DNA of 5,886 bases from Pseudomonadota bacterium (GCA_003229755.1 QIFJ01000315.1:1-5886); one strand, 5' to 3'; counted from the first letter of the stretch, positions 1 to 5,241 are shown. Translations and numbers: made by a program. Notes: generated by a model from the letters alone, not told the origin.

Positions 1-309
1 GATGGATCGGCGAATACTGTACGCAACCGGCTGGATTCCCTCCAGGCCGATATACGTCGTATCCAGCAATTTCACCAGACCTGCTGCCGCCCAGAACTCG
101 CAAATGGAGGCACCGCCGTTCATGGTGACGAAAAGGTCACCGATGTTCTGGCGAATAACCTCACGGGCCAGGGCGAAGGGCTTCTTGGTGTAGCTGAAGC
201 CGCCCGCACAGATGCAGGTGCCTGGCTTGACGAAAGTTTTGATCGCGTCCGTAAGGGACATGATCTTGTCTTTTCCCCTCATGAAAGTGGGGATAGTGGC
301 CTCTGCCAT
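1..309 (-). CDS. Family I CoA-transferase alpha subunit (glutaconate/3-oxoacid CoA-transferase type), N-terminal part
   Basis: This is the first 103 codons of a gene that runs off the left edge. Family I CoA-transferases move CoA between acyl-CoA and a free acid using an alpha and a beta subunit in the cytoplasm. The visible part starts MAEATIPTFMRGKDKIMSL and has the SLTDAI...FVKPG opening, the glycine-rich CICAGGF turn (about residues 33-39), KKPFALAREVIRQ and a VTMNGGAS loop. These match the beginning of GctA-like alpha subunits. The catalytic glutamate of the family is on the beta subunit, so it is not expected here. The ATG at 309 is preceded by AAAGGAGA about six bases upstream, which supports the start. 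It lies 48 bases after the small gene and is probably cotranscribed with it and the ligase; the beta subunit should follow beyond the window. Family assignment is good; the substrate cannot be read from this fragment. Confidence 0.85.
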   Translation of the reverse strand, partial: MAEATIPTFMRGKDKIMSLTDAIKTFVKPGTCICAGGFSYTKKPFALAREVIRQNIGDLFVTMNGGASICEFWAAAGLVKLLDTTYIGLEGIQPVAYSIRRSI

Positions 310-357
310 AACTTTCTCCTTTCTTCCTGCTTAAACGAAATTATTAAGCGGGAAACG

Positions 358-723
358 TCATGTTTTGATCTTCACCCTGCGGTTCCAGGTGGAGCGTAGG
401 ATTCTTTCCATCTCCTCCTTGCTCGCCTGCGCTTTCGCAACGATGTCAGAGAAATGCCGGATGCCAGTCTTCATCTCTTCCTCGATGATGTCCAGGGTTT
501 TCTCCTCCGCGACTGTGGCGACTTCCTTCTCCAGAGTCTCGAGGGTATCCGGGACCCTTCCCAGCGGGATCCGCATATCGTTGTAGGCGACGGCCACGAT
601 CGTCATATCCCAGGCAGCGTCAATTATCTTCTGCCATGTTTCCATCGCCTCTACAGGCTCTACACTCTCGGAGAGACGTAAGTCCTCCTCAATATATCGA
701 GCCCTCATTCGCTTTCGCTCCAT
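358..723 (-). CDS. Uncharacterised 121-residue helical protein between CoA-ligase and CoA-transferase genes
   Basis: I do not recognise this protein. It starts MERKRMRARYIEEDLRL and ends NRRVKIKT. It looks mostly helical: a basic N-terminus, an acidic middle with heptad-like stretches (about residues 58-100, TLETLEKEVATVAEEKTLD then IIEEEMKTG), and a basic C-terminal tail. It has no cysteines, no signal peptide and no membrane segment, so it is probably a soluble cytoplasmic protein. The frame stays open upstream into the ligase gene, which would add 57 residues. I chose the ATG at 723 because AGGAGG sits seven bases before it, and the upstream extension is low-complexity and reads antisense-like through the ligase end. 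It lies 61 bases after the ligase and 48 before the CoA-transferase, so the context suggests a partner or accessory protein for one of these enzymes. That role is inference only. Confidence 0.8.
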   Translation of the reverse strand: MERKRMRARYIEEDLRLSESVEPVEAMETWQKIIDAAWDMTIVAVAYNDMRIPLGRVPDTLETLEKEVATVAEEKTLDIIEEEMKTGIRHFSDIVAKAQASKEEMERILRSTWNRRVKIKT

Positions 724-730
724 ATCCACA

Positions 731-736
731 CCTCCT
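731..736 (-). promoter_or_regulatory. Ribosome binding site fixing the start of the 121-residue protein
   Basis: On the minus strand this reads AGGAGG, seven bases before the ATG at 723. It is the best Shine-Dalgarno match in the window. It favours the 121-residue start over the upstream in-frame ATGs at 741 and 894, which lack an equally strong site. Confidence 0.75.
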
Positions 737-784
737 TCCATTTGGCTAGTATGTTTGCTTACTATAAAAACAAAAGTTGAATCG

Positions 785-2137
785 CTACTTCTTCCTGCGG
801 TCCTCAACACGGGCGCTGGCGGTTTTACCCTCGCCTGCTGTTGCCCTCGGCAGTTCATCCGGACCGATGAGCTCGACGACCTTTGGATTGACATCGGTAA
901 CGGCCTTCACTGATTCTTTCATTTTCTGGGTCAGATTTGCCACGTTACCCTTATCGTCGAGCAAAGTCTTGTCCTTGAGTTCTATTATGAGAGTGAAGTG
1001 ATCCATTCCCCTCTTGTCCGTCTCGATTATCATCCTGAAATTAGCGCCCATCTCCGGGAAACCGGTGAGTGCCTCTTCCACCTGGCTCGGGAATACAACC
1101 AGGCCGCTGATGGAAACAGCGTCATCCGACCTTCCCTTGATGGCTGCCATCCTGGGATGGGTCCTGCCGCAGGGACACAAGTCCCAGGTCATGGCGGCAA
1201 GGTCACGGCTCCTGAACCGGATCAGCGGAGTACCTGTATTAACCAGGTTCGTCCAGACCATCTCTCCATCCTCACCATCGGCAACAGGTTCTCCTGTATC
1301 AGGATTGATGCACTCGGCGAGGAGATGATCTGCCCAGAGGTGCATCCTTATGGGCATATCCTTGGATCTGGCCTCGCACTCGCAGGTCATTCCCGGCCCA
1401 AGGAACTCGGTCATGCCGAATTCATCATAGGCAGTCACGCCGAACAGCTCTTCGATCTTCTCTCTTGTGGACCACGGCCATGGCTCGGCGCCGTGAAGGC
1501 TGATCTCGCAGGCGGAGTCCTTCGCGAGGTCGAAGCCCTTTTCCTGTGCCTTCTGGCCAACGTAAAGAGCGAAAGACGGTGTCGCGCAGAAAGCCTTGAT
1601 GGGAAGATCTACGAGAAGGTCTATCATCCTGTCGGACTGGCCGCCGGAAAGAGGTATCGGACATGCGCCCATTTTCTGAGCACCATAATGGAAGCCGAAT
1701 CCGCCCGTGGGTAATCCGTATCCGAAGGAGTTGAGGAAAATATCTCCCGGGCGCACACCAACCATCCAAAGCTCCCGAGCGTTCCGGTCCGCCCAGAGGT
1801 CAATGTCATACTCGGAGGCAAAGATCAGGACTGGTTTTCCAGTTGTACCGGAGGTGCTGTGCATCTCTCTCTGATCACCTATCTGCCCCGTGACTATCTT
1901 CAGCGGATAACCATCCCTTACTGTACCTTTCTCCATGAAGGGAATCTTCTTAATGTCATCCAGAGTCTTCAAGTCGCCAGGCTCGAATCCTGCGTCTTTG
2001 TAGACCTTCTTGAAATATGGATTCTCGTTGTAGACCCTGGTGACAACTTCCTTGAGGTTCTTGAGCTGAAGGTCTTTCAGCTTCTCAACGGGCATAGTTT
2101 CAATCTCTGGCTGGAAATATTGTCTATCGTCTGACAT
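785..2137 (-). CDS. Phenylacetate-CoA ligase-like AMP-forming acyl-CoA synthetase
   Basis: A complete 450-residue member of the adenylate-forming superfamily, PaaK-like branch. It would activate a carboxylic acid with ATP to an acyl-AMP and then to the CoA thioester, in the cytoplasm. Visible motifs in order: the N-terminal YFKKVYKDAGF region of the branch (41-51), the phosphate-binding loop STSGTTGKP (94-102), YDEFGMTE (237-244), RFRSRDL (307-313), CPCGRTHPRM (321-330), the hinge GRSDDAVSISG (335-345) followed by VFPSQVEE (348-355), and a C-terminal lysine (K438) near ARVEDRR where the family has its catalytic lysine. The length is normal for PaaK proteins (about 430-450). Cysteines 252, 254, 321 and 323 with H266 could form a metal site (inference). 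The ATG at 2137 has GGAGGAG ten bases upstream. It heads a probable operon with the small protein and CoA-transferase. The substrate is undetermined: phenylacetate, another aryl acid or an aliphatic acid are all possible. Confidence 0.93.
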   Translation of the reverse strand: MSDDRQYFQPEIETMPVEKLKDLQLKNLKEVVTRVYNENPYFKKVYKDAGFEPGDLKTLDDIKKIPFMEKGTVRDGYPLKIVTGQIGDQREMHSTSGTTGKPVLIFASEYDIDLWADRNARELWMVGVRPGDIFLNSFGYGLPTGGFGFHYGAQKMGACPIPLSGGQSDRMIDLLVDLPIKAFCATPSFALYVGQKAQEKGFDLAKDSACEISLHGAEPWPWSTREKIEELFGVTAYDEFGMTEFLGPGMTCECEARSKDMPIRMHLWADHLLAECINPDTGEPVADGEDGEMVWTNLVNTGTPLIRFRSRDLAAMTWDLCPCGRTHPRMAAIKGRSDDAVSISGLVVFPSQVEEALTGFPEMGANFRMIIETDKRGMDHFTLIIELKDKTLLDDKGNVANLTQKMKESVKAVTDVNPKVVELIGPDELPRATAGEGKTASARVEDRRKK

Positions 2138-2183
2138 GATCTCTAATCTCCTCCATTAAGATAAGACGTTGGACACCGTTTTC

Positions 2184-2246
2184 GCCTTAATTACAGGGGG
2201 TTAAGCGAATAACGCAGTGCCCGGGCTCCTGACCCGAATTTAAGGC
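2184..2246 (-). promoter_or_regulatory. Folded element in the ligase leader
   Basis: The ends GCCTTAATT (2184-2192) and AATTTAAGGC (2237-2246) are complementary with one bulged base. Inside lie a small GTTA/TAAC hairpin (2200-2213) and GGGT/ACCC and CAGG/CCTG pairs that cross each other, so a pseudoknot or alternative pairing is possible. It sits 47 bases before the ligase start, where it could influence translation. No known riboswitch class was recognised. Confidence 0.35.
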
Positions 2247-2291
2247 TGCCCCACCCATGGGCTGACTCAAGAAAAGCTGTTTGTTAGGTTT

Positions 2292-2331
2292 GAAAAGAAA
2301 AAATCGGGCATAGATAGCAACCTCTACACCC
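2292..2331 (-). terminator. Intrinsic terminator-like hairpin in the ligase leader
   Basis: On the minus strand GGGTGTAGA (2331-2323) pairs with TCTATGCCC (2314-2306) over nine positions, including two G-U pairs, with an 8-base loop. GA, six T, C and four T follow directly. This is the classic rho-independent layout. It lies between the candidate promoter at 2394-2422 and the ligase start at 2137, so it may act as an attenuator. It could instead end a short RNA or read-through from the peptidase gene. Confidence 0.55.
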
Positions 2332-2393
2332 TTGGACCTCACCCTTTTCAGTTACCGATATGCCGATGAACCCGGCGATATAGCCTGACTTTT

Positions 2394-2422
2394 ATAACAC
2401 TGTTTTAAGCATAGCATGTCAA
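2394..2422 (-). promoter_or_regulatory. Candidate sigma70 promoter for the ligase operon
   Basis: On the minus strand there is a perfect TTGACA (2422-2417), a 17-base spacer, and TGTTAT (2399-2394) as a -10 hexamer matching the consensus at four of six positions. Transcription would start near 2387, giving a leader of about 250 bases before the ligase. It is the best such match I saw upstream of this gene, but it was found by eye. Confidence 0.5.
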
Positions 2423-2693
2423 GGAAAAAGGTCATCCGGAAAATCCTGCAACCACGCCATTATTTAACTGAGTCCCGGGGCCGGTGCACAAGGAAAATAC
2501 AAAAGGGTGTAGTAAACAACTATTTGTACCATTTATTGGAAATCGTTCAGGAGAATTTGAGGGGATAATTCAGCTCAATATTCCGGGAATTTGGAGTTCT
2601 GAAGTTGTGAATAAAATAGATATTTGAGCGGCATAGCTACTTATTGTGAAAAAAGAACCGTACATCAGCAAAACACAATTATGTGATACGAAA

Positions 2694-2716
2694 CGAACCA
2701 GACTTCGTCTGGTTCG
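2694..2716. repeat. Perfect 10-bp inverted repeat
   Basis: CGAACCAGAC (2694-2703) and GTCTGGTTCG (2707-2716) are exact reverse complements around a TTC loop. No T-run follows on either strand, so it is not an obvious terminator. It abuts the period-7 repeat tract that begins at 2718. Confidence 0.7.
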
Positions 2717-2717
2717 A

Positions 2718-2806
2718 GTTCCAGGTTCCAGGTTGAAATGATCCAAAATCCAGGATCCAAGATCGTGATGAGTGATGCGTAATGAGTGATTAGTGATTGG
2801 TGATTG
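2718..2806. repeat. Period-7 repeat tract (GTTCCAG, GATCCAA and GTGATKN units)
   Basis: The tract reads as 7-base units whose sequence changes along its length: GTTCCAG twice (2718-2731), then GATCCAA, AATCCAG, GATCCAA (2740-2760), then six units GTGATGA, GTGATGC, GTAATGA, GTGATTA, GTGATTG, GTGATTG (2765-2806). The period is kept while the unit sequence shifts, with phase breaks at 2732-2739 and 2761-2764. Related units recur at 3041-3068 and 4321-4398. Confidence 0.75.
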
Positions 2807-2838
2807 AAAAGCTCTAGCGCAAAGGACTGCACACAATT

Positions 2839-2859
2839 CCTCCCCCTTGAGGGGGGAGG
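2839..2859. repeat. CCTCCCCC/GGGGGAGG hairpin
   Basis: CCTCCCCC (2839-2846) pairs with GGGGGAGG (2852-2859) over eight bases with a five-base loop. GTTAGGTGGGGGTGA follows. It resembles a C/G-rich hairpin repeat I have seen scattered between genes in environmental bacterial genomes; that comparison is from memory only. There is no T-run, so I do not call it a terminator. Confidence 0.6.
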
Positions 2860-2914
2860 TTAGGTGGGGGTGAGTTACTGTAACCTGGACCCTGAGTCGT
2901 GGGTCACGCCTGCA

Positions 2915-2991
2915 GGCCGGGGTTTTGGTGAATCACGAAGCGAAGCTCAAGGGGGTTGCGAAGGCGAGTGATTACACCCGAAAACCCGGCC
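2915..2991. repeat. Hairpin repeat with conserved apical core, copy A
   Basis: The left arm GGCCGGGGTTTTGGTG with AATCAC (2915-2936) pairs with the right arm GTGATTACACCCG plus AAAACCCGGCC (2968-2991), with small bulges. The 31-base apical core (2937-2967) begins GAAGCGAAGCT and ends TTGCGAAGGCGA. Its sequence is identical to the core of copy C and nearly identical to that of copy B. It lies 90 bases downstream of the peptidase stop on the minus strand. No coding potential. Confidence 0.8.
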
Positions 2992-3020
2992 ATTCTAAAC
3001 TCGAATTTCCAATGTCTAAT

Positions 3021-3046
3021 TTCCATATGATTTAAATCACATGGAA
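3021..3046. repeat. 26-base palindrome with one mismatched pair
   Basis: TTCCATATGATTT (3021-3033) and AAATCACATGGAA (3034-3046) are reverse complements apart from one position. The right end merges into the ATGGAAC heptads, so its ends may simply be repeat units meeting head to head. Heptad-like units (AATTTCC, AATGTCT, AATTTCC) also precede it at 3004-3024. Confidence 0.6.
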
Positions 3047-3068
3047 CATGGAACTTGGAACATGGAAC
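3041..3068. repeat. Four tandem 7-base units of the WTGGAAC type
   Basis: ATGGAAC, ATGGAAC, TTGGAAC, ATGGAAC follow each other without gaps. They are the reverse complement of the GTTCCAN units found at 2718-2731 and 4321-4348. They lie 12 bases beyond the peptidase stop codon. Confidence 0.75.
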
Positions 3069-3078
3069 TTGATCATAA

Positions 3079-3096
3079 GATCATACGCGTATGATC
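3079..3096. repeat. Perfect 18-bp palindrome across the peptidase stop codon
   Basis: GATCATACGCGTATGATC equals its own reverse complement. It includes the TGA stop (3083-3081) and the last four codons (Ile-Ile-Arg-Val) of the peptidase gene. A further GATCATAA copy lies alongside at 3071-3078. No T-run follows on the minus strand. Confidence 0.7.
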
Positions 3097-4295
3097 TCAC
3101 GATCAGTGACAGTCAGCCTCTCACTTCCACTTTCCGTAACAAGGAAGGTGTCCTCGATCCCCGTGATACCCTTCCCCGGGTGGAAGATCTTGGGCTCAAG
3201 CGCGAAAACCATCCCCGGAAGCAGCTCCATGTCCAACCTGGGGGCAAGGAACGGAAATTCATCAACCTCCAGACCGACTCCATGTCCAACAAATCGTACC
3301 TGCTCTCCCGGAGGGCCCATAAACCTGTCCGGAACCCCAAGTTCGGCGGCCGCCGACACAGCCAGATCATAAAGACTGCTCCATGTGGCGCCAGGCTTAA
3401 TGGCTTCAATAACCCTGTCCTGTATCGATCTCGCCTGATCGAAGCCTTCCTCCAGTTTACCGTCAAGGTCACCCACGACCATGAGCCTGGTCTGGTCGAT
3501 AAGATATCCTCCCACGTTCCCTACGAAGTCCACACTGACCGGTTCTCCGGCGCCGATAATTCTGAAACCCGCTCCCTGTCCTATGGATGGGTTAACCCCC
3601 ACCCCGCCGGACGGCGCATCGATGTGTGACATGAGAGCCGAATGTTCTCCGGTTATTATGTGGCCGTAGAAAAGCTCCTGGTTAAACCCCCTCATTCTGA
3701 GAATACCCTGGTGTCCCAGTTCTCTTGCCCGCTTTTCGAGGCCCGAGGCGAAATCAACCTCTCTCATCCCCTCGGTCAGGATCTTTTCCGCCGTTTCCAT
3801 CACCTTTCCTACCTGGATACCGGCAGCTCTTATCCTTTCCACTTCGTAGGGCGACTTTACCGAACGGACCTCCCTGACCAGAGGTCCCAGGTCTACCCAC
3901 TTTACTTCTCCCAGCATTGAGGCAAAACGCTGGTAAAGGGCTGCCGGGATCACATCCAGTTCCAGGCCCAGAGTGCTATCGGCCCGGACTCCCAGGTCCT
4001 CCAGTGCCCCGGGGACCTCCTTAAAGCTCCTGAACGGCACAATTTCGAGGGGAGTCTCCTGCTGGGCGCGTACAACGGAACGCCGGCACAGATACACAGG
4101 GGCGCCTTCGGCGGGGATGATGATTATCCCGTCCTGAATAGTTCCCGAGAAGTAGAACCTGTCTATAAGCTGTTGTATCAGGGCCCCTTCAATACCCTCC
4201 CTTTTAAGGATCTTTTGAAATTGCTTTATTCGGCTCTGTATTTCGCTCTCGGGAGTAGTTTCATATGTGCTCATTATCTTTTCGTAATCACTCAT
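3081..4295 (-). CDS. M24-family metallopeptidase, Xaa-Pro dipeptidase/aminopeptidase-like
   Basis: A complete 404-residue protein with the creatinase/prolidase layout: an N-terminal domain (about 15-140) and a C-terminal pita-bread metal domain (about 150-404). All five expected metal ligands are present: D256 in SVDFVG, D267 in YLIDQTR, H338 in VGHGVGLEVDE, E367 in FALEPKI and E381 in GIEDTF. H224 in ALMSH fits the usual substrate-site histidine. Such enzymes cleave the bond before proline in peptides with two metal ions, usually in the cytoplasm; there is no signal peptide. The ATG at 4295 follows GGAGAGGATAA; an internal ATG at 4274 has a weaker site. Some M24 relatives act on creatine or other non-peptide substrates, so exact activity is uncertain. 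Neighbours do not point to a pathway. Its 3' end carries a perfect palindrome. Confidence 0.9.
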   Translation of the reverse strand: MSDYEKIMSTYETTPESEIQSRIKQFQKILKREGIEGALIQQLIDRFYFSGTIQDGIIIIPAEGAPVYLCRRSVVRAQQETPLEIVPFRSFKEVPGALEDLGVRADSTLGLELDVIPAALYQRFASMLGEVKWVDLGPLVREVRSVKSPYEVERIRAAGIQVGKVMETAEKILTEGMREVDFASGLEKRARELGHQGILRMRGFNQELFYGHIITGEHSALMSHIDAPSGGVGVNPSIGQGAGFRIIGAGEPVSVDFVGNVGGYLIDQTRLMVVGDLDGKLEEGFDQARSIQDRVIEAIKPGATWSSLYDLAVSAAAELGVPDRFMGPPGEQVRFVGHGVGLEVDEFPFLAPRLDMELLPGMVFALEPKIFHPGKGITGIEDTFLVTESGSERLTVTDREIIRV

Positions 4296-4320
4296 TTATC
4301 CTCTCCGTATTTGTAAAGCA

Positions 4321-4398
4321 GTTCCAGGTTCCAAATTCCAGGTTCCAGGTATATAAATGGATCAACACTACTTGGAACTTGGAACATGGAAGGTGGAA
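4321..4398. repeat. Inverted arrays of 7-base units between peptidase and nitroreductase genes
   Basis: The left array is GTTCCAG, GTTCCAA, ATTCCAG, GTTCCAG (4321-4348). After a 22-base AT-rich spacer, the right array is CTTGGAA, CTTGGAA, CATGGAA, GGTGGAA (4371-4398), which is the reverse complement type. The two arrays could pair over about 28 bases with mismatches. The element starts 25 bases upstream of the peptidase start and ends five bases beyond the nitroreductase stop, so it fills most of that spacer. Confidence 0.75.
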
Positions 4399-4403
4399 CC
4401 AGG

Positions 4404-4967
4404 TTAGAACCCGATCCAGCTTATCCTTCCATCCTTACGCGGTGGTATTGGCGGTTCTTTTGCCGGATAGCCCACGGGAACAATGGCTATTAGTTCCAGC
4501 CCCTCAACGCCCATTACCTCGTCTACTTCTTCTTTCAGATGCACCGGATTGGTCATCCAGCAGGAGCCCAGACCCTCATACGCGGCAGCAAGGAGCACAT
4601 TTTGAATAGCCGCGGCAACGGATTGAGTATCGACGAAGGAACCCTCATCAGTCACATCGGAGTAGAAGACCATCACAACAGGAGCGCCGCCAAGGGTTTT
4701 GAAAAACCCTCTTGTGAATGAAACGATCTTCTCATCGTACAGCTTCTTGAGGCTGGGCTCAAGGAGATGGAAGGACCGGTCCGCAACTGCCACAAGTCCG
4801 TCCTTCTTCTGACCGGTTACAACAAATATTCTCCAGTTCTGCCTGTTCTTCCCGGAGGGAGCCCACGTGCCGGCTTCGACGATCCTGTCCAGAGTATCTT
4901 TTGGAACCGGGTCCGGGGAGAATTTTCGGCAGCTCCTTCTGTTCCTGATCACATCATAAAACTCCAA
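4404..4967 (-). CDS. Nitroreductase-family FMN-dependent oxidoreductase
   Basis: A complete 187-residue protein of the nitroreductase fold, which usually binds FMN as a homodimer and reduces nitro compounds, quinones or flavins with NAD(P)H. Motifs: RNRRSCRKF (8-16) for FMN phosphate contacts, WAPSGKNRQNW (35-45), AAAIQNVLLAAAYEGLGSCW (118-137), and the C-terminal IVPVGYPAK (162-170) followed by PPRKDGRISW. Length is normal for the small family members. The start is TTG at 4967: the family N-terminus EFYDVIRNRRS begins there, and AAAGAGG lies six bases upstream. An ATG at 4983 is out of frame and gives only a nine-residue peptide overlapping the start. The actual substrate cannot be told; many such proteins have housekeeping or unknown roles. 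Probably its own transcription unit, 410 bases after MeaB. Confidence 0.9.
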   Translation of the reverse strand: MEFYDVIRNRRSCRKFSPDPVPKDTLDRIVEAGTWAPSGKNRQNWRIFVVTGQKKDGLVAVADRSFHLLEPSLKKLYDEKIVSFTRGFFKTLGGAPVVMVFYSDVTDEGSFVDTQSVAAAIQNVLLAAAYEGLGSCWMTNPVHLKEEVDEVMGVEGLELIAIVPVGYPAKEPPIPPRKDGRISWIGF

Positions 4968-4973
4968 TTCTGG

Positions 4974-4980
4974 CCTCTTT
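4974..4980 (-). promoter_or_regulatory. Ribosome binding site for the TTG-initiated nitroreductase
   Basis: The minus strand reads AAAGAGG, six bases before TTG at 4967. It supports the TTG start, because the only nearby ATG (4983) lies upstream of this site and is in another frame. Confidence 0.55.
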
Positions 4981-4991
4981 CATTATTTGGG

Positions 4992-5109
4992 TCGCAAAAA
5001 GTCCATGAGCGGCTTTTTGCTCCGGGCGCCCACGCTCGGGTGCGATTGTAATGCAACGCAAGTCATTGATCTGGGCGCCCCTAATGGACGCGTTGATGAC
5101 TTCTTGCGA
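4992..5109. repeat. Possible miniature element with imperfect terminal inverted repeats
   Basis: The left end TCGCAAAAAGTCCAT (4992-5006) resembles the reverse complement of the right end, TCGCAAGAAGTCAT (5109-5096). Inside are an 8-bp hairpin GCAAAAAG/CTTTTTGC (4994-5001 and 5013-5020) and two copies of the palindrome GGGCGCCC (5024-5031 and 5073-5080). There is no coding capacity and no clear target-site duplication, so a mobile origin is only a suggestion. Confidence 0.4.
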
Positions 5110-5143
5110 AATCGTCAATGTTCAACGTTGATATAAATAATCT

Positions 5144-5225
5144 ATCCAGGGTTCCGGCAAAAGGCCCTGAAGCGAAGCTAAAAGGGGGTTGCGAAGGCGA
5201 AGGGTCTTTTACCGGAACCCTGGAT
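5144..5225. repeat. Hairpin repeat with conserved apical core, copy B (diverged stem)
   Basis: The arms at 5144-5168 and 5201-5225 match over 23 of 25 positions, and each mismatch is a G-U pair on one strand. The 32-base core (5169-5200) is that of copies A and C apart from a substitution and one extra base after GAAGCGAAGCT. The inner stem (5158-5168 with 5201-5211) is unrelated in sequence to the other copies but still pairs. It starts 16 bases from copy C. Confidence 0.8.
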
Positions 5226-5241
5226 GGGTAAATATATTCAA

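Larger units (their letters stand above)
2138..3080. other. 943-base intergenic region between peptidase and ligase genes
   Basis: No credible gene on either strand. The left part (2138-2422) is the probable leader and promoter region of the ligase operon. The stretch 2423-2693 is AT-rich and I see nothing definite in it. The right part (2694-3096) is an island of hairpins, palindromes and period-7 repeats, listed separately. The 88-codon minus-strand frame at 2570-2836 is translated repeat sequence and is not called. Confidence 0.7.

Noticed and set aside
724..894. 57-residue upstream extension of the small protein
   Set aside because: It overlaps the ligase end in another frame, is serine-rich low complexity, and the strong AGGAGG points to the ATG at 723.
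998..1714. Plus-strand open frame of 238 codons inside the ligase gene
   Set aside because: It lies fully antisense to a well-supported ligase with all motifs, and its product shows no recognisable family features.
2290..2422. Known riboswitch class (c-di-GMP, cobalamin, lysine, T-box) in the ligase leader
   Set aside because: The conserved core strings of these classes are not present; only short chance similarities were seen.
2570..2836. Minus-strand frame of 88 codons in the intergenic region
   Set aside because: Its N-terminal half is translated period-7 repeat, it has no good ribosome binding site, and no recognisable protein.
2839..2859. Rho-independent terminator
   Set aside because: The stem is strong but neither strand has a T-run after it.
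2718..3068. CRISPR array
   Set aside because: The repeats are only seven bases with no unique spacers of regular length, and no cas gene is present.
3048..3629. Plus-strand open frame of 193 codons across the peptidase 3' end
   Set aside because: Antisense to the peptidase gene, begins in heptad repeat sequence and has no family features.
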